DNA of 5,257 nucleotides, from assembly GCA_003225515.1 (NCBI GenBank), contig QIAK01000302.1:1-5257 (forward strand), in the 5' to 3' direction. Shown in pieces: positions 1 to 5,257 of this stretch. Under the pieces are notes generated by a model. That model saw only the letters and a list, made by a program, of their open reading frames with translations. It did not search any database and was not told the origin of the DNA. The position numbers were made by a program, and so were the translations under genes. The DNA is from Acidobacteriota bacterium (GTDB taxonomy: Bacteria > Acidobacteriota > Terriglobia > Terriglobales > Acidobacteriaceae). Position 1 is the stretch's first letter. Every line of letters starts with the position of its first letter.

Positions 1-584
1 GCCAGGCCGCACGATTCCGCCATACGTGCCAGTTCTACACACACGATCTCTTCATCATTCCATCCCGCGCGAAATTTTACGGTGAAGGGAATCGTCACTG
101 CCGCACGCACGGCTTCAAAAATTTTCCCAATCGCTGGTAGATCGCGAAGCAACCCGGAGCCTCCATTGCATTTGACGACCTTCTTCGCTGGACACCCCAG
201 GTTCAGGTCGACCACGTCGAAACCCAGGCCTTCGACCATGCGCGCGGCCTCGGCCATCACATATGGATCGCTGCCGAAAAGCTGCGCTGAGATCGGATGC
301 TCGTCTTCATAAAAATGAAGATACCTCTTGGCCTTCTGGTCTTTCTTGCGCAGCACTCCGTCGGCCGACGTGAACTCCGTCATGATCAGGCCGCATCCAC
401 CCAGGTTGCGGATAAAGCGGCGAAATACCGTGTCAGTGACTCCGGCCATGGGGGCCAGAACGGTGGCCGGTGAGATGGTTACGTTGCCAATGCAAAGAGA
501 AGCGGGCACAAATCGTGTGGCGCGAGCGCCCCCGCCCGCGTCTGCGGCCAGCCCAGCTGCCGAGTTGTCCCAGAACTTCTTCAC
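1..584 (-). CDS. dusB: tRNA-dihydrouridine synthase, DusB-type (C-terminus cut by window edge)
   Basis: FMN-dependent enzyme that uses NADPH to reduce specific uridines in the tRNA D-loop to dihydrouridine; cytoplasmic. I translated the minus strand by hand from 584 to the left edge and got 194 residues. Visible family marks, numbered from the GTG at 584, are the opening FMN-barrel motif APMAGVTD (about residues 45-52), the QLFGSDP segment, and DLNLGCPAKKVVK, whose Cys131 (codon 194-192) matches the catalytic Cys100 of E. coli DusB. NGGSGLLRD and the VKFRAGW strand follow. The C-terminal half of the barrel and the helical tRNA-binding domain lie outside the window; full family length is about 320-340. 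The start is uncertain: the only in-frame starts before the APMAG motif are GTG at 584, just after an in-frame TAG, and GTG at 509, which would put the catalytic Cys at 106, closer to E. coli. Neither has a good Shine-Dalgarno. I kept 584 because the reading KKFWDN looks coding. It lies downstream of rpmE, beyond a terminator. Confidence 0.93.
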   Translation of the reverse strand, partial: MKKFWDNSAAGLAADAGGGARATRFVPASLCIGNVTISPATVLAPMAGVTDTVFRRFIRNLGGCGLIMTEFTSADGVLRKKDQKAKRYLHFYEDEHPISAQLFGSDPYVMAEAARMVEGLGFDVVDLNLGCPAKKVVKCNGGSGLLRDLPAIGKIFEAVRAAVTIPFTVKFRAGWNDEEIVCVELARMAESCGL

Positions 585-605
585 GGTCTTATTCTACTTG
601 GCCAG

Positions 606-637
606 GCAAAACAAAGCCCCCGCTTAGGCGAGGGCTT
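606..637 (-). terminator. Intrinsic terminator after rpmE
   Basis: Read on the minus strand, the arm at 637-628 (AAGCCCTCGC) pairs with 623-614 (GCGGGGGCTT) over ten base pairs, including one U-G wobble, around a CTAA loop, and is followed by TGTTTTG (613-607). On the plus strand the wobble becomes a C-A mismatch and the T-tract is missing, so termination is directional. It sits 43 nt past the rpmE stop and about 20 nt before the dusB GTG at 584. Full-length co-transcription would therefore need read-through, or dusB has a promoter I cannot see in the short gap. Confidence 0.82.
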
Positions 638-680
638 CTAAATTGTTATCTGGATGCGCGGGAACCCACGGCAAAAAGTG

Positions 681-908
681 TTAGCTCTTCGCCGGAGTCG
701 CAGCGTCCTTCTTTGCGTACTTGCGCCGGAACCGCTCCACTCGACCTGCGGTGTCCATAAGCTTCTGTTTGCCGGTAAAGAACGGATGGCAGGCGGAGCA
801 AATTTCAACGCCGATGTCGCCCTTATGAGTCGACCGCGTTACAAATGCGTTGCCGCACGCACAATGCACGCGTACTTCGTTATATGCGGGATGAATGGCT
901 GCTTTCAT
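681..908 (-). CDS. rpmE: 50S ribosomal protein L31, zinc-binding (C+) form
   Basis: Small protein of the large ribosomal subunit, located at the central protuberance and bridging to the 30S subunit. The 75-residue product begins MKAAIHPAY, the usual opening of L31, and has all four zinc ligands of the C+ type: Cys16 and Cys18 (CAC), Cys37 and Cys40 (CSAC). The conserved HPFFTGKQK (41-49) and the GRVERFRRKY block (55-64) follow, then a short Lys/Ala-rich tail. The frame is open to an ATG at 935, adding nine residues, but 908 is preferred because the family starts at MKAAIHP and a GAGG lies 11 nt upstream. It stops with TAA and is followed by an intrinsic terminator. Its leader is unusually rich in GAATC/GATTC pentamers. 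Confidence 0.96.
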   Translation of the reverse strand: MKAAIHPAYNEVRVHCACGNAFVTRSTHKGDIGVEICSACHPFFTGKQKLMDTAGRVERFRRKYAKKDAATPAKS

Positions 909-1069
909 ATGGATTCCAACCTCGATTCGAATCATTAGATTCTACCGGATTCGGCTCGGATTCAGCAATCCCGAAGGAGCTCTCAGCCATCGACTGTTTT
1001 GTATCGGCAAAGCGAATCGAATCAAATGTTTCCGGCTAAAAGCTGACGGCTGAGAGCGGAGAGCTGTCT
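909..1069 (-). promoter_or_regulatory. rpmE upstream/leader region with clustered GAATC/GATTC motifs
   Basis: This 161-bp gap between the large outer-membrane gene and rpmE should hold the rpmE promoter. On the plus strand GATTC starts at 912, 924, 938, 948 and 959, and GAATC at 929, 1014 and 1019. GATTCGAATC at 924-933 is a perfect palindrome, 1014-1023 is a tandem GAATC pair, and CGGATTC is directly repeated at 946 and 957. A weak sigma70-like pair exists on the minus strand, TTGATT (1025-1020) and TACAAA (1003-998) with a 16-bp spacer, each matching consensus at four of six bases; this would give an 80-90 nt leader. A 9-bp inverted repeat (980-988 with 1048-1056) is also present. The promoter assignment is a guess. 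No U-tract terminator for the upstream gene was found here. Confidence 0.4.
920..923 (-). promoter_or_regulatory. Ribosome binding site of rpmE
   Basis: GAGG on the minus strand ends 11 nt before the ATG at 908. This supports the family-consistent start over the upstream ATG at 935, whose preceding bases show no purine-rich site. The GAGG directly abuts a perfect palindrome (924-933), so a protein bound there, or RNA structure, could affect translation initiation. Confidence 0.55.
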
Positions 1070-3742
1070 TTAAAATCGAAACAGATAGCTGGCCTTCACA
1101 AAAAACTGCCGGCTGTCATTGATGTAGCCATTCGAGGTGGCAAGAACCCCAACCCCAGGTTGTACGTTCAAATTCTCCAGGTCGCTGTTGTATCCAACGT
1201 AGATCGCCGTGCCCGGATGCACCAGGTAGGTGATAAGAAAGTCGGTATTGAATTCTCTCTGCGTTGGCAGATACGTATAAGGAGACCCCACGCCGGGCGT
1301 AGCGGCCAGCAGCGCGTTGTATTGCAGGATCAGGCGCACCGACAGTTTCGGCGTGAATTGCCAGTTCCATTTGCTGCGAAGAATGTGATCGTTGAGAATT
1401 CCGCGCCCGGCGCCAGGGGATTGCGATTGCTCGAAGACATAGGCCGCCTGGTTAGCCCGCAGGCGCTCGAACAGATAGGTATTTTCGATCTTCAGCGGCT
1501 TGATGGGACGAAAGGTGATCCCGAACTTGGCATCGTCTTCCCGCGCCAGAAACGGCTGGCTGTATGGGGTCGGTATCATAGCGGCCGCTGGCGGCAATGC
1601 CACAAAATTCGTGCCCTGTCCCCAGAAATAGCTGGCGTTGAGCGTGGCTCTTTTAAAATAGCCGCTCTGAACGGTCGCGCCACTGGTGTGTTCGTGATAG
1701 TCCTGATTGGTCAGAGCCGTCGGCGGGCAGAATAAAGAGTAGCCGTAGTAACAGAAATCTTGCGGACGCAGGCGCTCGCGGAATTCCTCATACGGCCGCA
1801 ACGTAATGATGGTCTGGCCTCGTCCTTGAATTGCAAAGTAAGGAACGTAGTCGGTATCCAGTCGCAGCCCGGTATGGTCGAAGTCGTACCGGGCGGTGAC
1901 CGACGGTCCCCAATCCACGATCCATCCTTTTTTCGGACGAAAGCGGTAGTCCGCCTCCTGCATCGTCTCGCGAATATCGACCCGATTAATAAAGCCGGGA
2001 ATCGAAACGAAGCCGGCAGTGATGTCGCTATAAGTTCCGTCGTAGGAGAAATGCAGGCCGTCGCGGTGCAGCTCAACCTTCTCCGCCGGACCGGCATAGT
2101 GATTGTTGTTGCCGCGATTGCCCGAGGTGAAGGGATACAGGTTGGCTTCACAGTCGAGAGTCAGGTTGCTGGAACTGGTGACCGCTTGGGCGTCGAGCGT
2201 CCAGTTGGGATTGAATTTCAGGTGAGTGTCAACTCCGCCAATGCGATTGAACTCTCCGCTGGTGGGGCACTCCCAATCGGTGTAGAGCGCGCCCACACTC
2301 GACTGCCGGAAGATGTCCCGGCTGACGCGCGCAACGGTGAAATAAGATCGCACACCTGAAAATTGAGAATTGTCCGGGACAGCGAGGCCTGGGCTGCGAT
2401 CATCCGCCGAAATCAGTCCCACCGAATACGGCCCGTCTTTTCCCGTTAGACGAATCCCGGCGGAAGGATCGCCGATGCTGCGGGTAAAAAACAAATCCAT
2501 CGGCGTACGAAAGAAGTCCTCATTTTCCAGAAAGAACGGCCGCTTCTCCGGAAAGTACACAGCATAACGCTGGTTCACCGTAATCTGCGGGTCGTCGGAT
2601 TCGACCTGGCTGAAGTCGGGGTTCGCCGTCATGTCCACCACAAAGTGGTCGTGGATCACGAACTTCGCATCCATGCCAGGCTGCCCCTGCGCCGTCGCCT
2701 GCTGAAAGAAAGGATTGGTGAAATCGCGCGTATCCAGCGCCCGAAACCCGCGCATTACGCCATAAGGAATCAGCTCGATGCTATGGCCGGGCGAGATTCC
2801 CTCCAGTCCATAGAGAGTAGCCGCCTGACCGAGGCGCCCCTCGATCTTGTAAGACACGTGCGGCCAGAACGAGTCCTCTGTCTTGCGCACGATGCCGCGA
2901 TACAAAATGATTCCCCACTCCTGCTGTTTGGCGGCAGGAAAGCGCAGGCTCTTGAACGGAATTGACATCTCTACGACAAAGCCGTTTGCCGTAACCTTCC
3001 CGCGCGAGTCCCACACAGTGTCGAACGAAGTATCGAAATGCCCGGCAGTCTGCTCCTCGCGGGAAGCCTCCGTCCATATGGCGTCCCACTGCACGCCGAG
3101 CGGCGTAGTTTGAAAGGCGTAGGCTCGGCGCCGGTCGTGAAAGGTGTCGAGGATGACCTCCACCTGATCGTCGTCGAAAATATCTTCACGACGCGACATC
3201 CGGGCCCGCACTTTCTTCGGATCGTCGATGCACACGAAAACTACATACAGATTTTTCTGGTCGTAGCCGAGATACGCGTCCGTGGGCTCGGAAACGCCTT
3301 CGCCATCGTGCGGATTGCGTTGGGTGAATCCCGTAACCTTCGCCATCTGCTGCGCCACCTCCCCCTGAGGTTGCATCGTCAAAAAGTCGTCGAGGGATGG
3401 CGCGCGTGACAGCCGCGGGATGGTGATTGCCGGCAGCCGTATCTCAGACTTAGGCGCGGGCCGAATTTGCGGATCGCGGATCGGAGGCTCCGGCAACTGC
3501 GCCGAAGGAGACGGAACCTGCTGCGAAGCTTCCGGCACCTGCCCCGACGAAGGAGGATTCACGGTCGGCTTTTGAGGGTTCGCCTGCGAATCCTGCGAGC
3601 TTTGAACTTGCGGGCTCGGAGCCGCCTGAGAATAGGCCGAAATCAAATGAGCGGATGCCGCAGGAGTCGCGCCTGCGATTCCGACACAGAAAGAGACGAC
3701 CAGCGCCCCTAATAAATTTGAATTGGCCCTGTGATTTAGCAC
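1070..3742 (-). CDS. Exported CBM9-like / DUF5916 outer-membrane beta-barrel protein
   Basis: Predicted outer-membrane protein of unknown function, about 890 residues. From the GTG at 3742, a short basic n-region and the hydrophobic stretch LLGALVVSFCVGIAGA lead to a likely signal-peptidase site after PAASA (about residue 31); the Cys is not in a lipobox. Residues about 40-104 are a Pro/Gln/Ser-rich linker. Residues about 111-316 resemble a CBM9-like sandwich (YLGYDQKNLYVVF, DDDQVEVILDTF, MSIPFKSLRF). From about 321 to the end comes the DUF5916 region, with NPDFSQVESD (374-383) and YFPEKRPFFLENEDFF (about 396-411), then alternating aromatic strands ending in LFRF; a terminal Phe is typical of barrels inserted by the BAM machinery. 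Length fits the family (roughly 700-900). Homologues are sometimes labelled hydrolase, but I see no catalytic motif. Start is uncertain: the frame opens at TTG 3784, adding 14 residues, with no Shine-Dalgarno; GTG 3742 gives a better signal peptide. The substrate is unknown; glycan binding or uptake is inference only. Confidence 0.88.
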   Translation of the reverse strand: MLNHRANSNLLGALVVSFCVGIAGATPAASAHLISAYSQAAPSPQVQSSQDSQANPQKPTVNPPSSGQVPEASQQVPSPSAQLPEPPIRDPQIRPAPKSEIRLPAITIPRLSRAPSLDDFLTMQPQGEVAQQMAKVTGFTQRNPHDGEGVSEPTDAYLGYDQKNLYVVFVCIDDPKKVRARMSRREDIFDDDQVEVILDTFHDRRRAYAFQTTPLGVQWDAIWTEASREEQTAGHFDTSFDTVWDSRGKVTANGFVVEMSIPFKSLRFPAAKQQEWGIILYRGIVRKTEDSFWPHVSYKIEGRLGQAATLYGLEGISPGHSIELIPYGVMRGFRALDTRDFTNPFFQQATAQGQPGMDAKFVIHDHFVVDMTANPDFSQVESDDPQITVNQRYAVYFPEKRPFFLENEDFFRTPMDLFFTRSIGDPSAGIRLTGKDGPYSVGLISADDRSPGLAVPDNSQFSGVRSYFTVARVSRDIFRQSSVGALYTDWECPTSGEFNRIGGVDTHLKFNPNWTLDAQAVTSSSNLTLDCEANLYPFTSGNRGNNNHYAGPAEKVELHRDGLHFSYDGTYSDITAGFVSIPGFINRVDIRETMQEADYRFRPKKGWIVDWGPSVTARYDFDHTGLRLDTDYVPYFAIQGRGQTIITLRPYEEFRERLRPQDFCYYGYSLFCPPTALTNQDYHEHTSGATVQSGYFKRATLNASYFWGQGTNFVALPPAAAMIPTPYSQPFLAREDDAKFGITFRPIKPLKIENTYLFERLRANQAAYVFEQSQSPGAGRGILNDHILRSKWNWQFTPKLSVRLILQYNALLAATPGVGSPYTYLPTQREFNTDFLITYLVHPGTAIYVGYNSDLENLNVQPGVGVLATSNGYINDSRQFFVKASYLFRF

Positions 3743-3755
3743 TGAGACGGAACGT

Positions 3756-3770
3756 CCCCGCTTTGCGGGG
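3756..3770. repeat. Perfect hairpin at the 5' end of the barrel-protein gene
   Basis: The minus strand reads CCCCGCAAAGCGGGG, a perfect 6-bp GC stem with a three-base loop. It lies 13 nt upstream of the GTG at 3742, or inside the first codons if TTG 3784 is used. Its 3' arm holds the only purine-rich stretch (GGGGA) near the GTG, so it could hide a ribosome binding site. No T-run follows on either strand, so it is not an intrinsic terminator. A regulatory role is inference. Confidence 0.4.
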
Positions 3771-3784
3771 AAGGAATGGAGCAA

Positions 3785-3884
3785 GATACACTATTTCGAG
3801 CCTAACAAAACAGCAATCAATATTCTGTATCGAAAGCCGAAACGCCGCGCCCGCGGCCAGCGCCACTCAGAATAGTTTTCATCT
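3785..3884. promoter_or_regulatory. Divergent promoter region between barrel protein and EamA transporter
   Basis: The gap of 100 bp (142 bp if the barrel protein starts at 3742) must hold the promoters of both divergent genes. An AT-rich pocket (about 3800-3831) is the likely site of promoter melting, but no convincing -35/-10 pair was found on either strand. Closer to the transporter lies a GC-rich inverted repeat, GCCGCGCCCGCGGC (3844-3857), with six-base arms around CC. Its spacing before the ATG at 3885 fits either an operator or a leader structure. Confidence 0.45.
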
Positions 3885-4784
3885 ATGCCAATCGAAAGTT
3901 CGCATACCCGAGGGCAACACTTACTGGCAGCGTCGGCCCTGGCTATGGCCGGATCGCTGTGGGGTACTGGATTTCTTTTCGGAAAGCTTGCCATGCAGGA
4001 GATGACAGTCTCCGAAAACGTGGCCTTCCGCTTCGTCGCGAGCGCTGTTGCCCTCATTCCGGTCGTGATTCGGTATTGGAAGCCGTACCGGGGGAAAGAA
4101 CTTATGTTGCTCCTGTTTGCCTCGATCATCGGCATCCCGGTTCAGTTCTTGATCCAGTTTCAGGGCTTGAAACTCACGACCGTCTCGCACGCTTCCCTTA
4201 TCGTGGGTGTCCTCCCGATCCTGTTGGCGGGCGCTTCCGCGATTTTTCTGCACGAGCGGATTCGTGGGCTTGAGTGGGGCGCATTGGTGCTTTCGGCGAT
4301 CGGAGCCATTTTGATCGCTTTGTCTGGCGGAACGGCGCGATCAGGCCCGAGTCCAAGCTTGCACGGCGATGCTCTCGTGCTGCTTTCGATGATTGCGGCG
4401 GTTGCCATGATTCTCTGCACGAAACGCCTGATCGCGAGTCACGGAGCGCTCGCGGTTACGGCAACCACTATCATTCTCGGAACAATCTTTTTACTCGCGT
4501 GGGTCGAATTGACCAAGCCGCTGCGCTTTCATTTCTCCGCTGTCGCATGGGGATCGGCGGCAGCTCAAGGACTTCTCGCTACCGCCGGCGCTTATCTATT
4601 CTGGAATTGGGGATTGTCCCATATGCCCGCGTCGAATGCCGGTGTGTTCTTGAACCTGGAGCCGGTAGTCGGGACGGTGCTCGGCGTCATCATCTTGCAC
4701 GAGCGGCTTGGTTTGACAGCCATACTGGGAGGACTGCTGATCATTGCAGCGGCTGTTTACTTGAGCCTGCGGACGCAAAGCTGA
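3885..4784 (+). CDS. EamA/DMT-family transporter (10-TMS inner-membrane permease)
   Basis: Drug/metabolite transporter superfamily protein; members move amino acids, nucleotide sugars and other small metabolites, often outward, across the inner membrane. The 299-residue product is hydrophobic throughout and has the expected internal duplication. The first EamA repeat (about 13-147) opens with WGTGFLFGKL (26-35) and ends FLHERIRGLEWGALVLSAIGAILIA. The second (about 160-294) ends with NLEPVVGTVLGVIILHERLGLTAILGG and a last helix. The HER loop preceding the final helix appears in both halves (123-125, 272-274), as is typical. About ten membrane segments can be read, matching family length of around 300. 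The ATG at 3885 suits the short hydrophilic N-terminus, but the 20 bases upstream show no Shine-Dalgarno. The substrate cannot be told from sequence. It is divergent from the outer-membrane barrel gene and convergent with the GNAT gene, so probably monocistronic. Confidence 0.93.
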   Translation: MPIESSHTRGQHLLAASALAMAGSLWGTGFLFGKLAMQEMTVSENVAFRFVASAVALIPVVIRYWKPYRGKELMLLLFASIIGIPVQFLIQFQGLKLTTVSHASLIVGVLPILLAGASAIFLHERIRGLEWGALVLSAIGAILIALSGGTARSGPSPSLHGDALVLLSMIAAVAMILCTKRLIASHGALAVTATTIILGTIFLLAWVELTKPLRFHFSAVAWGSAAAQGLLATAGAYLFWNWGLSHMPASNAGVFLNLEPVVGTVLGVIILHERLGLTAILGGLLIIAAAVYLSLRTQS

Positions 4785-4792
4785 CCTTGAAG

Positions 4793-4817
4793 TAGTGTCC
4801 CGAGTTATTCGGCACTA
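4793..4817. terminator. Possible weak bidirectional hairpin between convergent genes
   Basis: Between the convergent stops lies an imperfect inverted repeat: TAGTG (4793-4797) pairs with CACTA (4813-4817), and CCGA (4800-4803) with TCGG (4809-4812), with a two-base bulge (4798-4799) and a five-base loop. It overlaps the GNAT stop codon (4805-4807). No T-run follows on either side, so it is at best a weak terminator or a 3'-end stabilising structure. Confidence 0.3.
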
Positions 4818-5257
4818 GAGCTGAAAGAAAATAGAAGCCAGCCCTTGCCGTTTCTTTCTACTCCAACGGAGCGAGCTGTCTGCCCGGTAAACGATGCAAT
4901 GGCATGCTCCCAAAAAGGAAGCGCCCTTCGATTCGCCTGCATCACGCGCACTTCCCAATCTCCTGGAAACTTCCTCCACACATGATGGGCAACTTCAGTT
5001 CCGACCCCTCGCCGCCTGTAGCTACGAACAATGAAGAACTCCGCCATATCCCAGACCGCCGCGTTGCCCGAAAACTCCGATCCGCTCTTGACCAGAACGA
5101 ATCCTGCCAGGATGCCGGCAACCTTGATCAGAAATGGATGCCGGTTGACCTCGCGCCAATATAGCGGAAGATCCTTGTAGCCGAATCTCCCGTCCGGTCT
5201 GAGGGCAACCTCATGAAACTCGCTGAAGTCATACGCATAGAGCTCAAGTAAGTTCGC
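4805..5257 (-). CDS. GNAT-family N-acetyltransferase (N-terminus cut by window edge)
   Basis: Acetyl-CoA-dependent acyltransferase of the GNAT fold; substrate unknown. I extended the frame by hand from the internal ATG at 5047 to the right edge and found no stop, so the window holds 150 residues and lacks only the first few. Numbering from the edge codon: NLLELYAYDFSEF (2-14) is a common opening for this GNAT subgroup; LYWREVNRHPFLIKV (32-46) and the strand pair around GFVLV (52-56) follow. MAEFFIV (71-77) is the beta4 strand, then the acetyl-CoA pyrophosphate loop RRRGVG (81-86), which fits the Q/R-x-x-G-x-G/A signature. QANRRALPFWEHAI (107-120) matches motif B with its Asn and aromatic residue. 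The C-terminal strand (WLLFSF) is complete and the gene ends in TAA. It converges on the EamA gene with a gap of only 20 bp. The lack of neighbours on its strand inside the window leaves its role open. Confidence 0.9.
   Translation of the reverse strand, partial: ANLLELYAYDFSEFHEVALRPDGRFGYKDLPLYWREVNRHPFLIKVAGILAGFVLVKSGSEFSGNAAVWDMAEFFIVRSYRRRGVGTEVAHHVWRKFPGDWEVRVMQANRRALPFWEHAIASFTGQTARSVGVERNGKGWLLFSFSSSAE

Noticed and set aside
909..935. Longer rpmE start at ATG 935
   Set aside because: The extra nine residues are not found in L31 proteins, and the GAGG fits the ATG at 908.
82..938. Plus-strand frames over the dus and rpmE genes (82-312, 328-627, 470-760, 654-938)
   Set aside because: They are shadows of dus and rpmE on the minus strand, with low-complexity Arg/Pro/Ser products.
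1160..2359. Two long plus-strand open frames (1160-1735, 191 aa; 1760-2359, 199 aa) opposite the barrel gene
   Set aside because: They are antisense to a well-supported reading frame, show no recognisable domain, and are Arg/Gly/Val-rich as expected from the reverse of GC-rich coding DNA.
1070..3742. Calling the DUF5916 protein a hydrolase or xylanase
   Set aside because: Related proteins sometimes carry such names, but only a binding-type CBM9-like fold and a barrel are visible; no catalytic motif was seen.
3756..3770. GC hairpin read as an intrinsic terminator
   Set aside because: No T-run follows on either strand, and it lies at the 5' end of a gene.
3450..4135. Minus-strand frames at 3450-3866 and 3791-4135 crossing the divergent region
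   Set aside because: They overlap the barrel gene in another frame and the EamA gene antisense. Neither shows a domain or a start with ribosome-site support.
4805..5047. Short 80-residue protein starting at ATG 5047
   Set aside because: The frame continues upstream without a stop to the window edge and supplies the N-terminal GNAT strands, so this Met is internal (beta4 strand).
1..5257. tRNA, rRNA, CRISPR arrays, insertion sequences, toxin-antitoxin or phage genes
   Set aside because: None was found on reading both strands; all long regions are explained by the listed genes.

Overview
The window looks like an ordinary chromosomal segment of a soil-type bacterium, most likely an acidobacterium (Terriglobia-like). 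That placement is an inference from three recalled family resemblances, not from a search: the large outer-membrane protein (CBM9-like domain plus DUF5916 barrel), the wording of the Dus protein, and moderately high GC. No mobile element, CRISPR array, tRNA, rRNA, toxin-antitoxin pair or phage gene was recognised.

Layout, left to right. Positions 1-584 (minus) hold the N-terminal two thirds of a DusB-type tRNA-dihydrouridine synthase, cut by the left edge. A clear intrinsic terminator (606-637, minus) separates it from rpmE (681-908, minus), the zinc-binding form of ribosomal protein L31. The rpmE leader (909-1069) is dense in GAATC/GATTC pentamers, several at helix-turn spacing and one pair forming a perfect 10-bp palindrome beside the ribosome binding site. 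Next, 1070-3742 (minus; possible longer start at 3784) encodes an exported protein of about 890 residues with a signal peptide, a Pro/Gln/Ser-rich linker, a CBM9-like domain and a DUF5916 outer-membrane beta-barrel. A short divergent region carries a GC-rich palindrome and leads to an EamA/DMT-family inner-membrane transporter (3885-4784, plus). This converges on a GNAT acetyltransferase (4805-5257, minus) that runs off the right edge.

Functional links are loose. rpmE and dusB are both translation genes on one strand but a terminator lies between them. The barrel protein and the EamA transporter are divergent and could share control, but nothing shows a common pathway. I found no multi-gene novel system. 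The items most worth a second look are the pentamer cluster upstream of rpmE, the uncharacterised barrel protein and its hairpin-bearing 5' end, and the divergent control region.
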